The notes under the pieces: model-generated | Told to the model about the DNA's origin: nothing | What the model saw: the letters and a program-made list of their open reading frames with translations, nothing else | Databases searched by the model: none | Shown: positions 1-8,048 of the stretch, one piece after another | Layout: every line of letters starts with the position of its first letter | How positions within the stretch are numbered: position 1 is the stretch's first letter | Assembly: GCF_004353825.1 (NCBI RefSeq) | Contig: NZ_SMNA01000002.1 | Coordinates: 518,752 to 582,751, forward strand | DNA: 64,000 nt | Source: Occultella glacieicola | Lineage (GTDB): Bacteria; Actinomycetota; Actinomycetes; Actinomycetales; Beutenbergiaceae | Direction: 5' to 3' | Program-made: the position numbers and the translations under genes

Positions 1-425
1 CGCAGGATCCGCACGCACGCGGAGTGGAAGGTGGAGACCCACATGTTCCGTGCGCGCGGCCCGACGAGTTCTCCGACCCGGTCGCGCATCTCGGCCGCCG
101 CCTTGTTCGTGAACGTGATCGCGAGGATCTGGCCCGTGCGGGACCGGCCGGTGGCGAGCAGGTAGGCGATCCGGTGGGTCAGCACCCGGGTCTTGCCCGA
201 CCCGGCACCGGCGATGATCAGCAACTGCCCGCCCTCGTGGATCACGGCTGCGCGCTGCTGCGGGTTCAGACCCTCGAGCAGCGCCTCCGCGGCCAGCGAG
301 GCCTGCTCGCCGTTCGAGGCGTCGTCGGCGTCCGGATCACGCGGCGGCATCACCGTCGGTAGATGGGCGTCGGTGGTGGGTCCGGTCAGACCGGGCAGCG
401 GCAGGTTGTCGAACAATGAGGTCAT
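1..425 (-). CDS. pcrA: ATP-dependent DNA helicase PcrA/UvrD, N-terminal part
   Basis: Superfamily 1 DNA helicase used in excision repair and in clearing proteins from DNA; only the first 141 residues lie in the window and the gene runs off the left edge. After about 50 poorly conserved residues come the Q-motif LNPQQR (53-58), the Walker A motif AGAGSGKT (72-79), motif Ia ITFTNKAA (103-110) and TFHS (132-135), in the order and spacing typical of PcrA/UvrD. The start is the ATG at 425. UvrD and Rep cannot be separated on this fragment, but actinobacterial genes of this type are normally pcrA (uvrD1). Confidence 0.93.
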   Translation of the reverse strand, partial: MTSLFDNLPLPGLTGPTTDAHLPTVMPPRDPDADDASNGEQASLAAEALLEGLNPQQRAAVIHEGGQLLIIAGAGSGKTRVLTHRIAYLLATGRSRTGQILAITFTNKAAAEMRDRVGELVGPRARNMWVSTFHSACVRIL

Positions 426-487
426 GGCCCCTCAAGAGTAGGTGCCGGGACCGACACCGGTGCACTCGGTCCACACCCGCCACCCGC

Positions 488-964
488 TCAGGTCGCGATC
501 ACACCCGCCACCCAGGCGCCGATGGCGATCATCGCGCCGGCGAGCTCGACGAGGATCGTCACCCCGGTCGCCTTCAGCGCCGACTTCGTGGAGGACCACG
601 CGCGCGCCAGCTCCCGCAGCCGGATCCACTCGGCGAGGAACACCGCGAACACGAAGAACAGCGGCAGGCCGACCACCGGCACCACGAAGAACCCGATCAC
701 GCCTGCGATCCCACCCCAGACCAGCGTCGAGTTCGGCACTCCGGCGCGCTTGAGCCCGCGGCCGGCGAGCAGGTACTTGCCCACGCCCGCGGCCACCACG
801 GCCAGGACCCCGATCACGAACACCCACCACGCGCCGCCGCCGGTGACGATGGCCCACAGGAGCACCGCGCCGAGCACGATCAGGGAGCCCGGCAGCACCT
901 GGACGACCACGCCGAACAGGCCCACCACCATGATCAGGGCACAGATGACCTCGAGTCCGCTCAC
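488..964 (-). CDS. DUF456-family integral membrane protein
   Basis: A 158-residue protein that is almost entirely hydrophobic, with four to five probable membrane helices and short polar loops. The Gly/Val-rich helices and the central segment VPNSTLVWGGIAG fit the DUF456 family, whose function is unknown. The GTG at 964 is preceded by CACACT (971-976) with a 6-nt gap, which looks like a -10 box of a leaderless transcript, and no Shine-Dalgarno sequence is visible. The twin palindromes at 995-1093 lie immediately upstream, the first overlapping the expected -35 position, so they may control this gene. The adjacent helicase gene is in the same direction but separately promoted. Confidence 0.8.
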   Translation of the reverse strand: MSGLEVICALIMVVGLFGVVVQVLPGSLIVLGAVLLWAIVTGGGAWWVFVIGVLAVVAAGVGKYLLAGRGLKRAGVPNSTLVWGGIAGVIGFFVVPVVGLPLFFVFAVFLAEWIRLRELARAWSSTKSALKATGVTILVELAGAMIAIGAWVAGVIAT

Positions 965-994
965 CGGATCAGTGTGCCCGAAGCCTCACGTGAG

Positions 995-1093
995 CTCGAG
1001 CGTGCTGTTGTGGCAGCCACTTCAGCACTCCCACCACCCGGCGTCGCGCCGCAGCAACTCGAGGGTGCTGTTGTGGCAGCCACTTCAGCACTC
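995..1093. repeat. Two 36-bp direct repeats, each containing a near-palindrome
   Basis: Copies at 995-1030 and 1058-1093 differ at one base and begin 63 bp apart. Each contains GTGCTG-TT-GTGGC-A-GCCAC-TT-CAGCAC, a 27-bp inverted repeat broken only by TT/TT mismatches and a central A. In the second copy the symmetry extends outward to CGAG...CTCG. The pair fills the gap between the end of the MerR gene and the start of the DUF456 gene. Possible roles are a double operator for the DUF456 promoter, a transcription-end hairpin for the MerR gene, or a dispersed REP-like element. No third copy was noticed in the window. Confidence 0.8.
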
Positions 1094-1152
1094 TCGGCGG
1101 GACGGTCCGCGCCGTGGTGCGGTGGCCATCGCCCGGGTCGTTGGGGGCTACC

Positions 1153-1521
1153 TCACGGGCCCTGGTCCTGGACGCCTTCGTAGTAGGCGATCTTGTCCCG
1201 CAGGTGCCGCCGCCACCGGCGCAACTGCGCCATCTGCTCGGTCACGGCCTCGTCGTGCTGGCGCAGGATCTCCAGGCGCTCCGCGACCGAACCGTCGTTG
1301 ACGGTGAGGTCGGCGTACCGCTGCATCTGGGCGATCGGCATCCCGGTGTCCCGCAGGCACCGCAGGATCTCCAGCCAGGCCAGGTCCCGGTCGGTGAACA
1401 CGCGGCGTCCGCCCGGGTCCCGGGCGATGTCGTAGAGGAGCCCGACCCGTTCGTAGTACCGCAGCGTCTCGATGGTGAATCCGCTGCGGGCCACGGTCTC
1501 GGCGGGCGTGTAGGTGGCCAT
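1153..1521 (-). CDS. MerR-family transcriptional regulator
   Basis: A 122-residue MerR-type activator. The N-terminal winged helix-turn-helix has the family pattern (TPAETVARSGFTIETLRYYE, then GLL...GGRRVF), followed by the dimerisation coiled coil (about 75-115). The C-terminal part is short, with no cysteine pair for metal or FeS binding, so the inducer is probably organic or unknown. The gene is divergent from the aldo/keto reductase. The 75-bp gap holds a MerR-type promoter with a 19-bp spacer, so the reductase is its likely target. The ATG at 1521 lacks a good Shine-Dalgarno sequence. Confidence 0.88.
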   Translation of the reverse strand: MATYTPAETVARSGFTIETLRYYERVGLLYDIARDPGGRRVFTDRDLAWLEILRCLRDTGMPIAQMQRYADLTVNDGSVAERLEILRQHDEAVTEQMAQLRRWRRHLRDKIAYYEGVQDQGP

Positions 1522-1559
1522 GCCCCATGGTGCGCCCGGGCGCGTTCTCGATCAAGGCC

Positions 1560-1590
1560 TTGACCTGTAGCGCGCTCCAGGTTCCACGCT
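1560..1590 (+). promoter_or_regulatory. MerR-type promoter/operator for the aldo/keto reductase gene
   Basis: -35 TTGACC (1560-1565) and -10 CACGCT (1585-1590) are separated by 19 bp, the long spacer typical of MerR-activated promoters. An inverted repeat ACCTG-N10-CAGGT (1563-1582) fills the spacer. Seven nt separate the -10 box from the ATG at 1598, so the transcript should be leaderless. Confidence 0.72.
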
Positions 1591-1597
1591 GGATGCC

Positions 1598-2617
1598 ATG
1601 AACACCACGACCACCACATCACAGCCCTTCGACCACCCGACCACCACGACGTCGACCGGCGACGCCGCACCGAGCACGCCGACCGTCGCCCTGGGCGCCA
1701 TGCTGTTCGGCACCACGATCGACGAGCCCACCGCCTTCGACCTCCTGGACGCCTACGTGGACGCCGGGGGCGTGTGGATCGACACCGCCGACTGCTACGC
1801 GTTCTGGGCCGACCCGAGCGGATACGGCGGCCAGAGCGAGGAGCTCCTCGGCCGCTGGCTCAAGGCCCGACCCGGTGTCCGGGACCGGGTCCGGATCGCC
1901 ACCAAGGTCGGCTGCGAGTGCGTCACCCCGAACAGCTGGCCCGAGGTCTCCGAAGGGCTCGCCCCGCAGGTGATCCGGGACGTCGCCGAGCAGAGCCTGC
2001 GCCGGATGGGCATCGACCACATCGACCTGTACTGGGCCCACCGCGACGACCGGGACGTGGACCAGGCCGAGAACGTCGCCGCGTTCGGCGCCCTGGTCGC
2101 CGAGGGGAAGGTCGGCCGCCTCGGGCACTCGAACACCGCACTGTGGCGCACCGAACGGGCGCGGGGGCTCGCGGCCGGTCTCGGGGTCGCCGGCCCGACG
2201 GCCCTGCAACTGCGGTACAGCTACCTGCAGCCCCGGCCGATGGTGCGTGGCCGCGACCACGACCACCGGTTCGGCTTCGTCACCGACGAGGTCCTCGACT
2301 ACGCGGCCGGCGACCCGGACGTGAGCGTCTGGGCGTACAGCCCACTCATGTCCGGCGCCTACGAACGGGCCGACCGCCCGGTCTCGGAGGCCTTCGAGCA
2401 CGTCGGGACCACGCGCCGGCTCGCGGCGCTCGCGGAGGTGGCCGACGCCGTCGGGCACTCGCGCAGCGAGGTCGTGCTGTCCTGGATGACCGGCGGGACC
2501 CCGTCGATCACCCCCATCCTCGGGGTCAGCGACCTGGACCAGCTGGCGACCGGTCTGGCCGGCGCCACCCTCGTCCTGCCGACGGAGCTGCGCGCCCGGC
2601 TCGAGGACGCCTGGTGA
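1598..2617 (+). CDS. Aldo/keto reductase
   Basis: An NADPH-dependent oxidoreductase of the AKR superfamily, 339 residues, cytoplasmic. The catalytic tetrad is visible: Asp and Tyr in DTADCYAFW, Lys in IATKVG, and His in LYWAHRDD. The C-terminal WAYSPLMSG and GVSDLDQL segments match the cofactor-binding end of the (beta/alpha)8 barrel. The N terminus has a Thr-rich stretch of about 25 residues before the barrel. ATG 1598 sits right after a MerR-type promoter. The natural substrate cannot be read from sequence; regulation suggests a role in detoxifying a carbonyl compound sensed by the neighbouring MerR protein. Confidence 0.92.
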   Translation: MNTTTTTSQPFDHPTTTTSTGDAAPSTPTVALGAMLFGTTIDEPTAFDLLDAYVDAGGVWIDTADCYAFWADPSGYGGQSEELLGRWLKARPGVRDRVRIATKVGCECVTPNSWPEVSEGLAPQVIRDVAEQSLRRMGIDHIDLYWAHRDDRDVDQAENVAAFGALVAEGKVGRLGHSNTALWRTERARGLAAGLGVAGPTALQLRYSYLQPRPMVRGRDHDHRFGFVTDEVLDYAAGDPDVSVWAYSPLMSGAYERADRPVSEAFEHVGTTRRLAALAEVADAVGHSRSEVVLSWMTGGTPSITPILGVSDLDQLATGLAGATLVLPTELRARLEDAW

Positions 2618-2629
2618 CGCCGAGGACCG

Positions 2630-2977
2630 TCAGGTCCAGAGCACCGCGATCGCGATGTTCACGACGGTGAGGCCGGCGATCCCGCCGAGGTAACCCTTGG
2701 TGACCTTCTCGGAGTTCCGGGAGCCGTAGATCACGAGGCCGGTGACGACCAGGGCGATGATGAGCTTCACGCCGATCTTGATGTTGTTCGGGTCGCCGCC
2801 GGCCACGCCGGACGACGCCAGACCGACCATCAGGATCCCGCTGATCAGGGCGGTGAGGATGCCGTGCACCGTGCCCTTGTACAGCGTGGCCGACTTCAGG
2901 CCGGCGAGGGTGCCGCCGAGCACGATGGCCCATCCGATCAGGTGGAGGACGAGCAGGATCCCGTAGACGATGTCCAT
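2630..2977 (-). CDS. Small four-helix membrane protein, unknown function
   Basis: A 115-residue protein with four predicted membrane helices (about 3-27, 37-58, 68-87 and 96-114) and a conserved-looking loop GVAGGDPNNIKIGVK between helices 2 and 3. No enzyme motif is visible. TAGTGT (2985-2990) stands 7 nt before the ATG at 2977, consistent with a leaderless transcript, although AGGA at 3-nt spacing could act as a weak ribosome site. The gene converges with the aldo/keto reductase gene with 12 bp between stops. I do not recognise a named family beyond a generic actinobacterial integral membrane protein. Confidence 0.75.
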   Translation of the reverse strand: MDIVYGILLVLHLIGWAIVLGGTLAGLKSATLYKGTVHGILTALISGILMVGLASSGVAGGDPNNIKIGVKLIIALVVTGLVIYGSRNSEKVTKGYLGGIAGLTVVNIAIAVLWT

Positions 2978-3028
2978 GATCCTGACACTACGTCAGAACA
3001 TCGCGGCGGGGCCAATCGCCGGTTCGGC

Positions 3029-3676
3029 TCAGGCCGGGCCGGCGAACGCGTCCGCGATCGGCGTGTCACCGCCCGTGAAGCCGAGGGTCCGGCCGACCGA
3101 GCGAGGATCGGCGAGGGCCTGTGCCACGACCGCGGCGACGTCCTCGCGGGCGACCCCGCCGGTGTCCGCCCCCACGGCGATCCTGCCGGTGCCCGGGTCG
3201 TCGGTGAGCCGTCCGGGCGCGACGATCGTCCAGTCCAGGGCGGTGCCACGCAGGTGCTCGTCGGCGGCCGCCTTCGCTTGCGCGTACGGGAAGAAGCCCG
3301 AGTCCTCGGGGACCCCGTGGTCGAGGCGCGCGCCCTGGTAGGACACCATCACGTAGCGCAGCACGCCGACGAGCTGGGCGGCGTCCATCGAGCGGATCGC
3401 GGCATCACGGTCGACGGCGTAGGTCCGGTCCGGGTTGCCGCCGCCGGCTCCTGCGGACCACACCACCGCGTCGTGGCCGGCGAGGCTCTCGGAGATCTGC
3501 GTGGCCGAGAGGTTCTCCACGTCGGCGACGAGCGCCGTCGCCCCGGTCGCCTCGACGGCGGGACCGTGGTCGGGGTTACGGATCAGCGAGGTGACCGCGT
3601 GCCCCTCCCGGACCAGGATGCGGCTCAGGTGCAGGGCGACCTTGCCGTGGCCGCCGATGATCGCGATGAGGGACAT
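3029..3676 (-). CDS. NAD(P)-binding SDR-type protein
   Basis: A 215-residue atypical short-chain dehydrogenase/epimerase-like protein of the NAD(P)H-binding (YwnB/NmrA-like) group. The Rossmann motif GGHGKVALH at the N terminus replaces the usual GxxGxxG, and SLIRNPDH follows strand 2 in the position that selects NADP. VWSAGAGGG and the later YAQAKAAADEHL segment resemble the catalytic YxxxK region. Proteins like this are redox sensors or quinone/flavin-like reductases; the substrate is unknown. AGGAAC lies just before the ATG at 3676. It is followed after 49 bp by the response regulator gene's 3' end on the same strand. Confidence 0.85.
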   Translation of the reverse strand: MSLIAIIGGHGKVALHLSRILVREGHAVTSLIRNPDHGPAVEATGATALVADVENLSATQISESLAGHDAVVWSAGAGGGNPDRTYAVDRDAAIRSMDAAQLVGVLRYVMVSYQGARLDHGVPEDSGFFPYAQAKAAADEHLRGTALDWTIVAPGRLTDDPGTGRIAVGADTGGVAREDVAAVVAQALADPRSVGRTLGFTGGDTPIADAFAGPA

Positions 3677-3725
3677 GTTCCTGCCTTCGTCTCGGGTGCT
3701 CGCCGGGCGCGGATGGTGCCGGCCG

Positions 3726-4376
3726 CTACAGCAACCTTCGCACGGCGGCCCAGCGGGTCAACTCGTGCCGGGACGAGAGCTGCAGTTTGCGCAGCACGGC
3801 GGAGACGTGCGTCTCGACGGTCTTGATCGAGATGAACAGCTCGCCGGCGACCTCCCGGTAGGTGTACCCGCGGGCGATCAGCCGCATGACCTCCTGCTCG
3901 CGGGCGGACAACCGGTCGAGCTCGTCGTCGGCGACGGCGACGTCCGCGGCCGCGGTGCCGAACGCATCCAGCACGAACCCCGCCAGTCGCGGCGAGAACA
4001 CGGCGTCCCCGCCGGCGACCCGGCGCACCGCGTCGGAGAGGTCGGCACCGTTGATCGCCTTGGTGACGTACCCGCGAGCGCCCGCCCGGATGACCGAGAC
4101 CACGTCCTCGCTGGCGTCCGAGACCGACAGGGCCAGGAACGTGACCTCACCGAGCAGGTCCGTGCAGCCGGCCAGGACCTCCGCCCCGCCACCGCCCTGG
4201 CCGCCGGGAAGGTGCACGTCCAGGAGCACCACGTCGGGCCGGTGCGCGTGCACCACCGAGATCGCGGACGGGACGTCGTCGGCCTCGCCGACCACCTCGA
4301 GGTCGTCCGCCAGCTCCGATCGCACGCCGGCCCGGATCATCCGGTGGTCGTCGACGAGTACCAGTCGCAGGGTCAT
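3726..4376 (-). CDS. NarL/LuxR-family response regulator
   Basis: A 216-residue two-component response regulator. The receiver domain has the acidic pair in LVDDH (9-10), the phospho-acceptor Asp53 in VVLLDVHLPGG, and the K of VTKA. The C-terminal LuxR helix-turn-helix includes LSAREQEVMRLIARG and SIKTVETHVSAVLRKL. The receiver contains a Gly-rich insertion (GGQGGGGAEV) just after Asp53. ATG 4376 overlaps the kinase stop codon by 4 nt (ATGA), so the two are translationally coupled. Its likely targets are its own promoter and the divergent PspC operon, whose control region holds repeated ATCAGGG-type motifs. Confidence 0.93.
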   Translation of the reverse strand: MTLRLVLVDDHRMIRAGVRSELADDLEVVGEADDVPSAISVVHAHRPDVVLLDVHLPGGQGGGGAEVLAGCTDLLGEVTFLALSVSDASEDVVSVIRAGARGYVTKAINGADLSDAVRRVAGGDAVFSPRLAGFVLDAFGTAAADVAVADDELDRLSAREQEVMRLIARGYTYREVAGELFISIKTVETHVSAVLRKLQLSSRHELTRWAAVRRLL

Positions 4377-5656
4377 GTGTCTTCGCCTCCATCGCCGCGG
4401 GGCATCGTCAGGTGGATCTCGGTGCCTCGGGTGGCATCACTACGGATCGTCGCCGTCCCGCCGTGCCGGCGCATCCGGTCCAGGATCGAGTCGCGCACGC
4501 CGTGCCGGTCGTCGGGCACGCCGGCGAGGTCGAAACCGTCGCCGCGGTCCCGCACGAAGACGTCCACGCTCTCGGCGCCGATCTCCACGTACAGCGAGAT
4601 CGGTGCCCGGCCGTGCCGGACGGCGTTCGCGAGGGCCTCGCGGGTGGCCGCGGCCAGGGGTGTGGTGCCGTCGTCCGGCCGGGCGTCGCCGGCCGTGACC
4701 ACGTCGACCGGGACACCGTGGGAGTCCTCGACGTCGGCGGCGACCTGGCGCACCATGGCCGCGACCGAGTCACCGACCTCCGGTCGGTCGGAGTAGAGCC
4801 AGTCCCGCAGCTCGCGCTCCTGCGCGCGGGCCAGGCGCCGCACGTACTGCGGGTCATCGGCACGGGAGCGGATCAGGGAGAGGGTCTGCAGCACGGAATC
4901 GTGCAGGTGCGCGGCGATGTCGGCACGTTCGGACTCGCGGGCCCGGGCGGCGCGCTCGGCGACGAGTTCGCGCCACAGCCGCAGCCCGAGCGGGGCGAGC
5001 ACCACGGCGGTGCCGGCCAGGATCGCCAACCCCGCGACGGCGCCGCGGAACACCTCGGGGAACGTCTGCCCCTGGCCGACCAGCAGCAGCACCCCGACGA
5101 GGGCGAGCGCGAGGCCACCGCCGACGCGCAGCAACACGGTGGCCCGGCGGGCTGGCTCCCCCGCCTGCCGCTGTCGCTCGACGGCACCGAGCTGGCTCCA
5201 GGCGAGTGCGGCGCCACCGAGCAGGACCAGAACCGGCAGGATCCAGGTCGAGGAGATGTCCAGGTCCGCGCGGCCGGCGAGCAGCGCGACCGCGACCACG
5301 ATGAGGACGACGGCGAGCACGAGGTCCCAGATCGGCCTGGCGGTCGTGCGCGACCGCAGTCTGGGCACCAGGCGGCTGAGCCGGGTCGGGCGGGCCTGCG
5401 CGGCCTCCTCCTGCGGATCGCCGGTCGGAACCGTGAGCAGGAACCAGACGTACAGGGCGATCCCGGCGCCGAGGAACAGACCGAGCACCGCGAAGGCGAT
5501 CCGCACCCATCGCACATCCACGCCCAGGTGCGCGGCCAGCCCGGCGCAGACTCCGCCGATGACCCGGCCCTGGCGCAGCCGGCGCAGCGGAACGTGGCCC
5601 GCGGTCCGCCAGGGCGGGATCCAGGGCCGGCTCACGCGAAGGTCGGGCTGACTCAC
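4373..5656 (-). CDS. Sensor histidine kinase with N-terminal PspC domain
   Basis: A 427-residue HisKA_3-type membrane sensor kinase. A PspC domain (about 20-80, RLRQGRVIGGVCAGLAAHL) with one membrane helix opens the protein, followed by about four further membrane helices (110-128, 138-153, 178-195, 203-225). The phospho-acceptor His252 is in ADIAAHLHDSVL. The ATPase has the N box REALANAVRHG, G1 DRGDGFD and G2 GVRDSI. A PspC-containing kinase next to separate PspC proteins implies sensing of envelope or membrane stress, as in Streptomyces and LiaRS-like systems. The start is the GTG at 5656. Confidence 0.92.
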   Translation of the reverse strand: MSQPDLRVSRPWIPPWRTAGHVPLRRLRQGRVIGGVCAGLAAHLGVDVRWVRIAFAVLGLFLGAGIALYVWFLLTVPTGDPQEEAAQARPTRLSRLVPRLRSRTTARPIWDLVLAVVLIVVAVALLAGRADLDISSTWILPVLVLLGGAALAWSQLGAVERQRQAGEPARRATVLLRVGGGLALALVGVLLLVGQGQTFPEVFRGAVAGLAILAGTAVVLAPLGLRLWRELVAERAARARESERADIAAHLHDSVLQTLSLIRSRADDPQYVRRLARAQERELRDWLYSDRPEVGDSVAAMVRQVAADVEDSHGVPVDVVTAGDARPDDGTTPLAAATREALANAVRHGRAPISLYVEIGAESVDVFVRDRGDGFDLAGVPDDRHGVRDSILDRMRRHGGTATIRSDATRGTEIHLTMPRGDGGEDT

Positions 5657-5716
5657 CTCGCCATCGTGGCACGCCGACGGGGCGATCGGGCCGCCGGAGG
5701 CCCGATCCGGCCCGGA

Positions 5717-5804
5717 ATCAGGGGCGTCGGACGCCGATATCAGGGGATCCCCCGATCCGGGTGCGCCGGCGGTCGGGACCGGCGGATCAGGGACGGTTCA
5801 GGGT
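5717..5804. promoter_or_regulatory. Array of ATCAGGG-like motifs in the kinase/PspC divergent control region
   Basis: Four same-direction motifs lie between the divergent kinase and PspC genes: ATCAGGGG at 5717-5724 and 5739-5746 (22 bp apart), ATCAGGGA at 5786-5793 and TTCAGGGT at 5797-5804 (11 bp apart). Spacings of one and two helical turns suggest cooperative binding by a dimeric regulator, most simply the adjacent response regulator. No binding data exist here; this is inference from position and repetition. Confidence 0.5.
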
Positions 5805-5849
5805 CATACCCGATGGTCGGCGCGGGCCCGACGGGAGTTGACTTGGCCC

Positions 5850-7472
5850 ATGAGCACAGACAACTCCGCCGGCGCACCGCCGCCACGACCCCCGGCACCG
5901 GGGCCTTCGAGCACCGACTCCTTCTTCGACTCGCTGCGCCGCAGCCGGATGCCGCGGACCACCGATCGCTGGATCGGTGGGGTGGCCGCCGGGATCGCGC
6001 GACGCCTGAACATCGACCCGCTGATCGTGCGCGGCGTGCTCGTCGTGATGACCCTGTTCGGCGGGCTCGGCCTGTTCCTGTACGGGCTCGGCTGGGCCCT
6101 GCTGCCGGAGGAGACCGACGGCCGGATCCACCTCCAGGAGGCGATCCGCGGCCGGTTCGACGCGGCCCTCGCGGGAGCGATCGCCTTCGTGCTCGTCGGT
6201 GCGTCCCGACTCGGGTTCTGGTGGGACAACATGTGGTGGGGCGGGGAGTTCTTCGGCACCGTCCTGGTGCTCGGGGCCATCGCCCTGGTGATCTGGCTGA
6301 TCGTCTCCGCCCGGCGGAACGGGAAGGACGCCGGAGGGACGCCGAACCAGCAGGCCACGATGATGCCGCCGCTCGGCCCGACCCCGCCGCCCGCGCCCGG
6401 CCAGCCGGCCGACCACGGCCCGGCGACCTGGGCGAACGCGGCGGCACCGACGTCGACGACCACCGAGTCGTCCGAAGGAACCGCAGCGGCCGGCCACTCC
6501 GGCCCACCGCCCGCGGCCGACCCGGCGCTCCCCGACGGCTCCGACGCGTACGCCGACCCGGCCGGTACGGCGTTCGCGGCCGAGACCGGCTGGTCGGGCC
6601 GGGTGCCGCCGTCCGGTCCCACGTACCCCACGCCCGGTCCGGATCCCTACGCGACCTATCCGACGCCGTCGGGCACCGGTCCTCACTCCGCCCACCCGAC
6701 CACCTGGGCGCCGGCTCCGGCACCCGTGCCCGTGCCCGTGCCCACTGTGCCCGCCAGGCCCCGGACTCCCGGTCCCGGCCGGCTCCTGACCCGCCTGGTG
6801 CTCGGCCTCACGCTGATCGCGATCGCCTCGCTGTGGCTGCTCGAGTACGTCGGCGACGTGGTCGTCGGCGGCTGGCTCACGGGGATCGGCGTCGTGCTGA
6901 TCCTGCTCGGCATCGGCGTCGGCGTCGCGGGTCTGCTCGGCCGCAGGTCCGGCGGGCTCGGCGTGGTCGCGGTCCTGATCGCGCTGATCGGGGTGCCCTG
7001 GGCGGCGGTCGAGGGATCCACGAACTTCGGCGACTTCCGGTGGACGGAGTCCAGCAGCTACGGGGACGCCCGCTGGGTCCCGCAGGACGCGGCCGAGCTC
7101 GAGCAGGGCTTCGACGACATCGCCGGGGGTGAGGTGACCGTCGACCTCACCGAACTCGACGGCACCGTCCGGCTCGACGACCCGGTGAACCTCGGCATCG
7201 GAGCCGGCCAGCTCAACCTCCGCGTCCCGGAGGGCATGTCGGTCCGGATCGAGGCCGAAGTGCTCGGTGAGGTGGTCGCCCGGACCAGCGATGGCTGGAC
7301 CGGTGGCTACGCCGACGACCGGCCCGCGCCGATCGAGAACAACCAGTGGCGCACCAGCCCCAGCCGCGGGGTCGTCCTGATCTCGCCGGCCGCGCAGTCC
7401 GGTGAGCCCGACCTGACCATCGTGATCGACGCCGGTGTCGGCGAGATCCGGATCCTCGAGGAGTCCGCATGA
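5850..7472 (+). CDS. PspC domain membrane protein with C-terminal LiaF-like region
   Basis: A 540-residue envelope protein. A PspC domain (about 35-95, with the motif IGGVAAGIARRLNI and a membrane helix) is followed by two more hydrophobic helices, then a Pro/Thr/Ala-rich linker (roughly 165-310). Three hydrophobic helices (about 315-390) follow, and then a hydrophilic C-terminal domain resembling the LiaF/DUF2154-type beta domain (GQLNLRVPEGMSVRIEAEVLG). ATG 5850 was preferred over the TTG 12 nt upstream; GGGAG lies 12 nt before it. It is divergent from the PspC-kinase and overlaps the next gene by 4 nt. Likely role: signal input or modulation of the kinase under envelope stress. Confidence 0.85.
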   Translation: MSTDNSAGAPPPRPPAPGPSSTDSFFDSLRRSRMPRTTDRWIGGVAAGIARRLNIDPLIVRGVLVVMTLFGGLGLFLYGLGWALLPEETDGRIHLQEAIRGRFDAALAGAIAFVLVGASRLGFWWDNMWWGGEFFGTVLVLGAIALVIWLIVSARRNGKDAGGTPNQQATMMPPLGPTPPPAPGQPADHGPATWANAAAPTSTTTESSEGTAAAGHSGPPPAADPALPDGSDAYADPAGTAFAAETGWSGRVPPSGPTYPTPGPDPYATYPTPSGTGPHSAHPTTWAPAPAPVPVPVPTVPARPRTPGPGRLLTRLVLGLTLIAIASLWLLEYVGDVVVGGWLTGIGVVLILLGIGVGVAGLLGRRSGGLGVVAVLIALIGVPWAAVEGSTNFGDFRWTESSSYGDARWVPQDAAELEQGFDDIAGGEVTVDLTELDGTVRLDDPVNLGIGAGQLNLRVPEGMSVRIEAEVLGEVVARTSDGWTGGYADDRPAPIENNQWRTSPSRGVVLISPAAQSGEPDLTIVIDAGVGEIRILEESA

Positions 7473-7954
7473 GTGAGAACCGCAACCACGCCGCGTCCCC
7501 GGCCGAGCCCGACGCGCCCACGGAGGCGTTCGGGTCCGAGTCCCGGGACCAGGACCGCCCGAGCATCATGGAGGCCGCGACCAGGTTGGAGGCCGAGACG
7601 GCCGCCGCGCCGGGGTCGAGCGAACCGGGCGGACAGCCCTCCTGGTACGAGGAGTCCCTCCGCGACGAGGCCGCCCTGCGTTCCGAGCCCGTCCCGGTGA
7701 CGCACCACGCCGCCGGGATGTCCGGTGCGGCCGATGCCGTGCCGGGGTACTCCCCCGGCAGCCCGGCCCCGCGCGAGCGGGCCCGGGTCGGCACCATCGT
7801 GTGGGGCCTGGTCCTGGTCCTGCTGGGGGTGGTCGTGGTCGCGATCGGGCTCGGCTTCGAGGTGGACCTCGAGGTCTTCCTCATCGGGCTGCTCGGGATC
7901 GCCGGGGTCGGCCTGCTCGTCGGCACCGCCATCTCGGCACTGCGCGGGCGCTGA
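7469..7954 (+). CDS. Membrane protein with long polar N-terminus
   Basis: A 161-residue protein. The first 105 residues are polar and probably disordered (rich in Pro, Glu and Ala); two membrane helices follow (about 108-128 and 134-155), ending RGR. The ATG overlaps the TGA of the PspC gene (ATGA), so it is translationally coupled and probably acts with it. No catalytic motif is visible. Small two-helix proteins of this kind accompany PspC/kinase loci in other actinomycetes; the function is unknown. Confidence 0.8.
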   Translation: MSENRNHAASPAEPDAPTEAFGSESRDQDRPSIMEAATRLEAETAAAPGSSEPGGQPSWYEESLRDEAALRSEPVPVTHHAAGMSGAADAVPGYSPGSPAPRERARVGTIVWGLVLVLLGVVVVAIGLGFEVDLEVFLIGLLGIAGVGLLVGTAISALRGR

Positions 7955-7976
7955 CCGCGGCGGTTCGAGCTCAACG

Positions 7977-8013
7977 GTGCGCTCGCGACGCGTTCGGCAC
8001 GTCGGGAGCGCAC
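7977..8013. terminator. Hairpin between convergent genes
   Basis: GTGCGCTC (7977-7984) pairs with GAGCGCAC (8006-8013). Inside it CGACG pairs with CGTCG around a 9-nt loop. It lies between the convergent PspC operon and the glycosyltransferase gene and could end transcription from both sides; there is no T tract. Confidence 0.55.
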
Positions 8014-8048
8014 CACAACGGTCCGGCGGTGGGGACGGCGCGCCTGCC

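Noticed and set aside
995..1093. The twin repeats as a minimal CRISPR array
   Set aside because: Only two repeats with a 27-bp gap, no cas genes and a near-palindromic unit; an operator or REP-like element fits better.
4412..7132. A 906-codon open frame on the + strand across the kinase and PspC genes
   Set aside because: It is antisense to the kinase and out of frame in the PspC gene; composition is Arg/Gly-rich without motifs, as expected from high-GC shadow frames.
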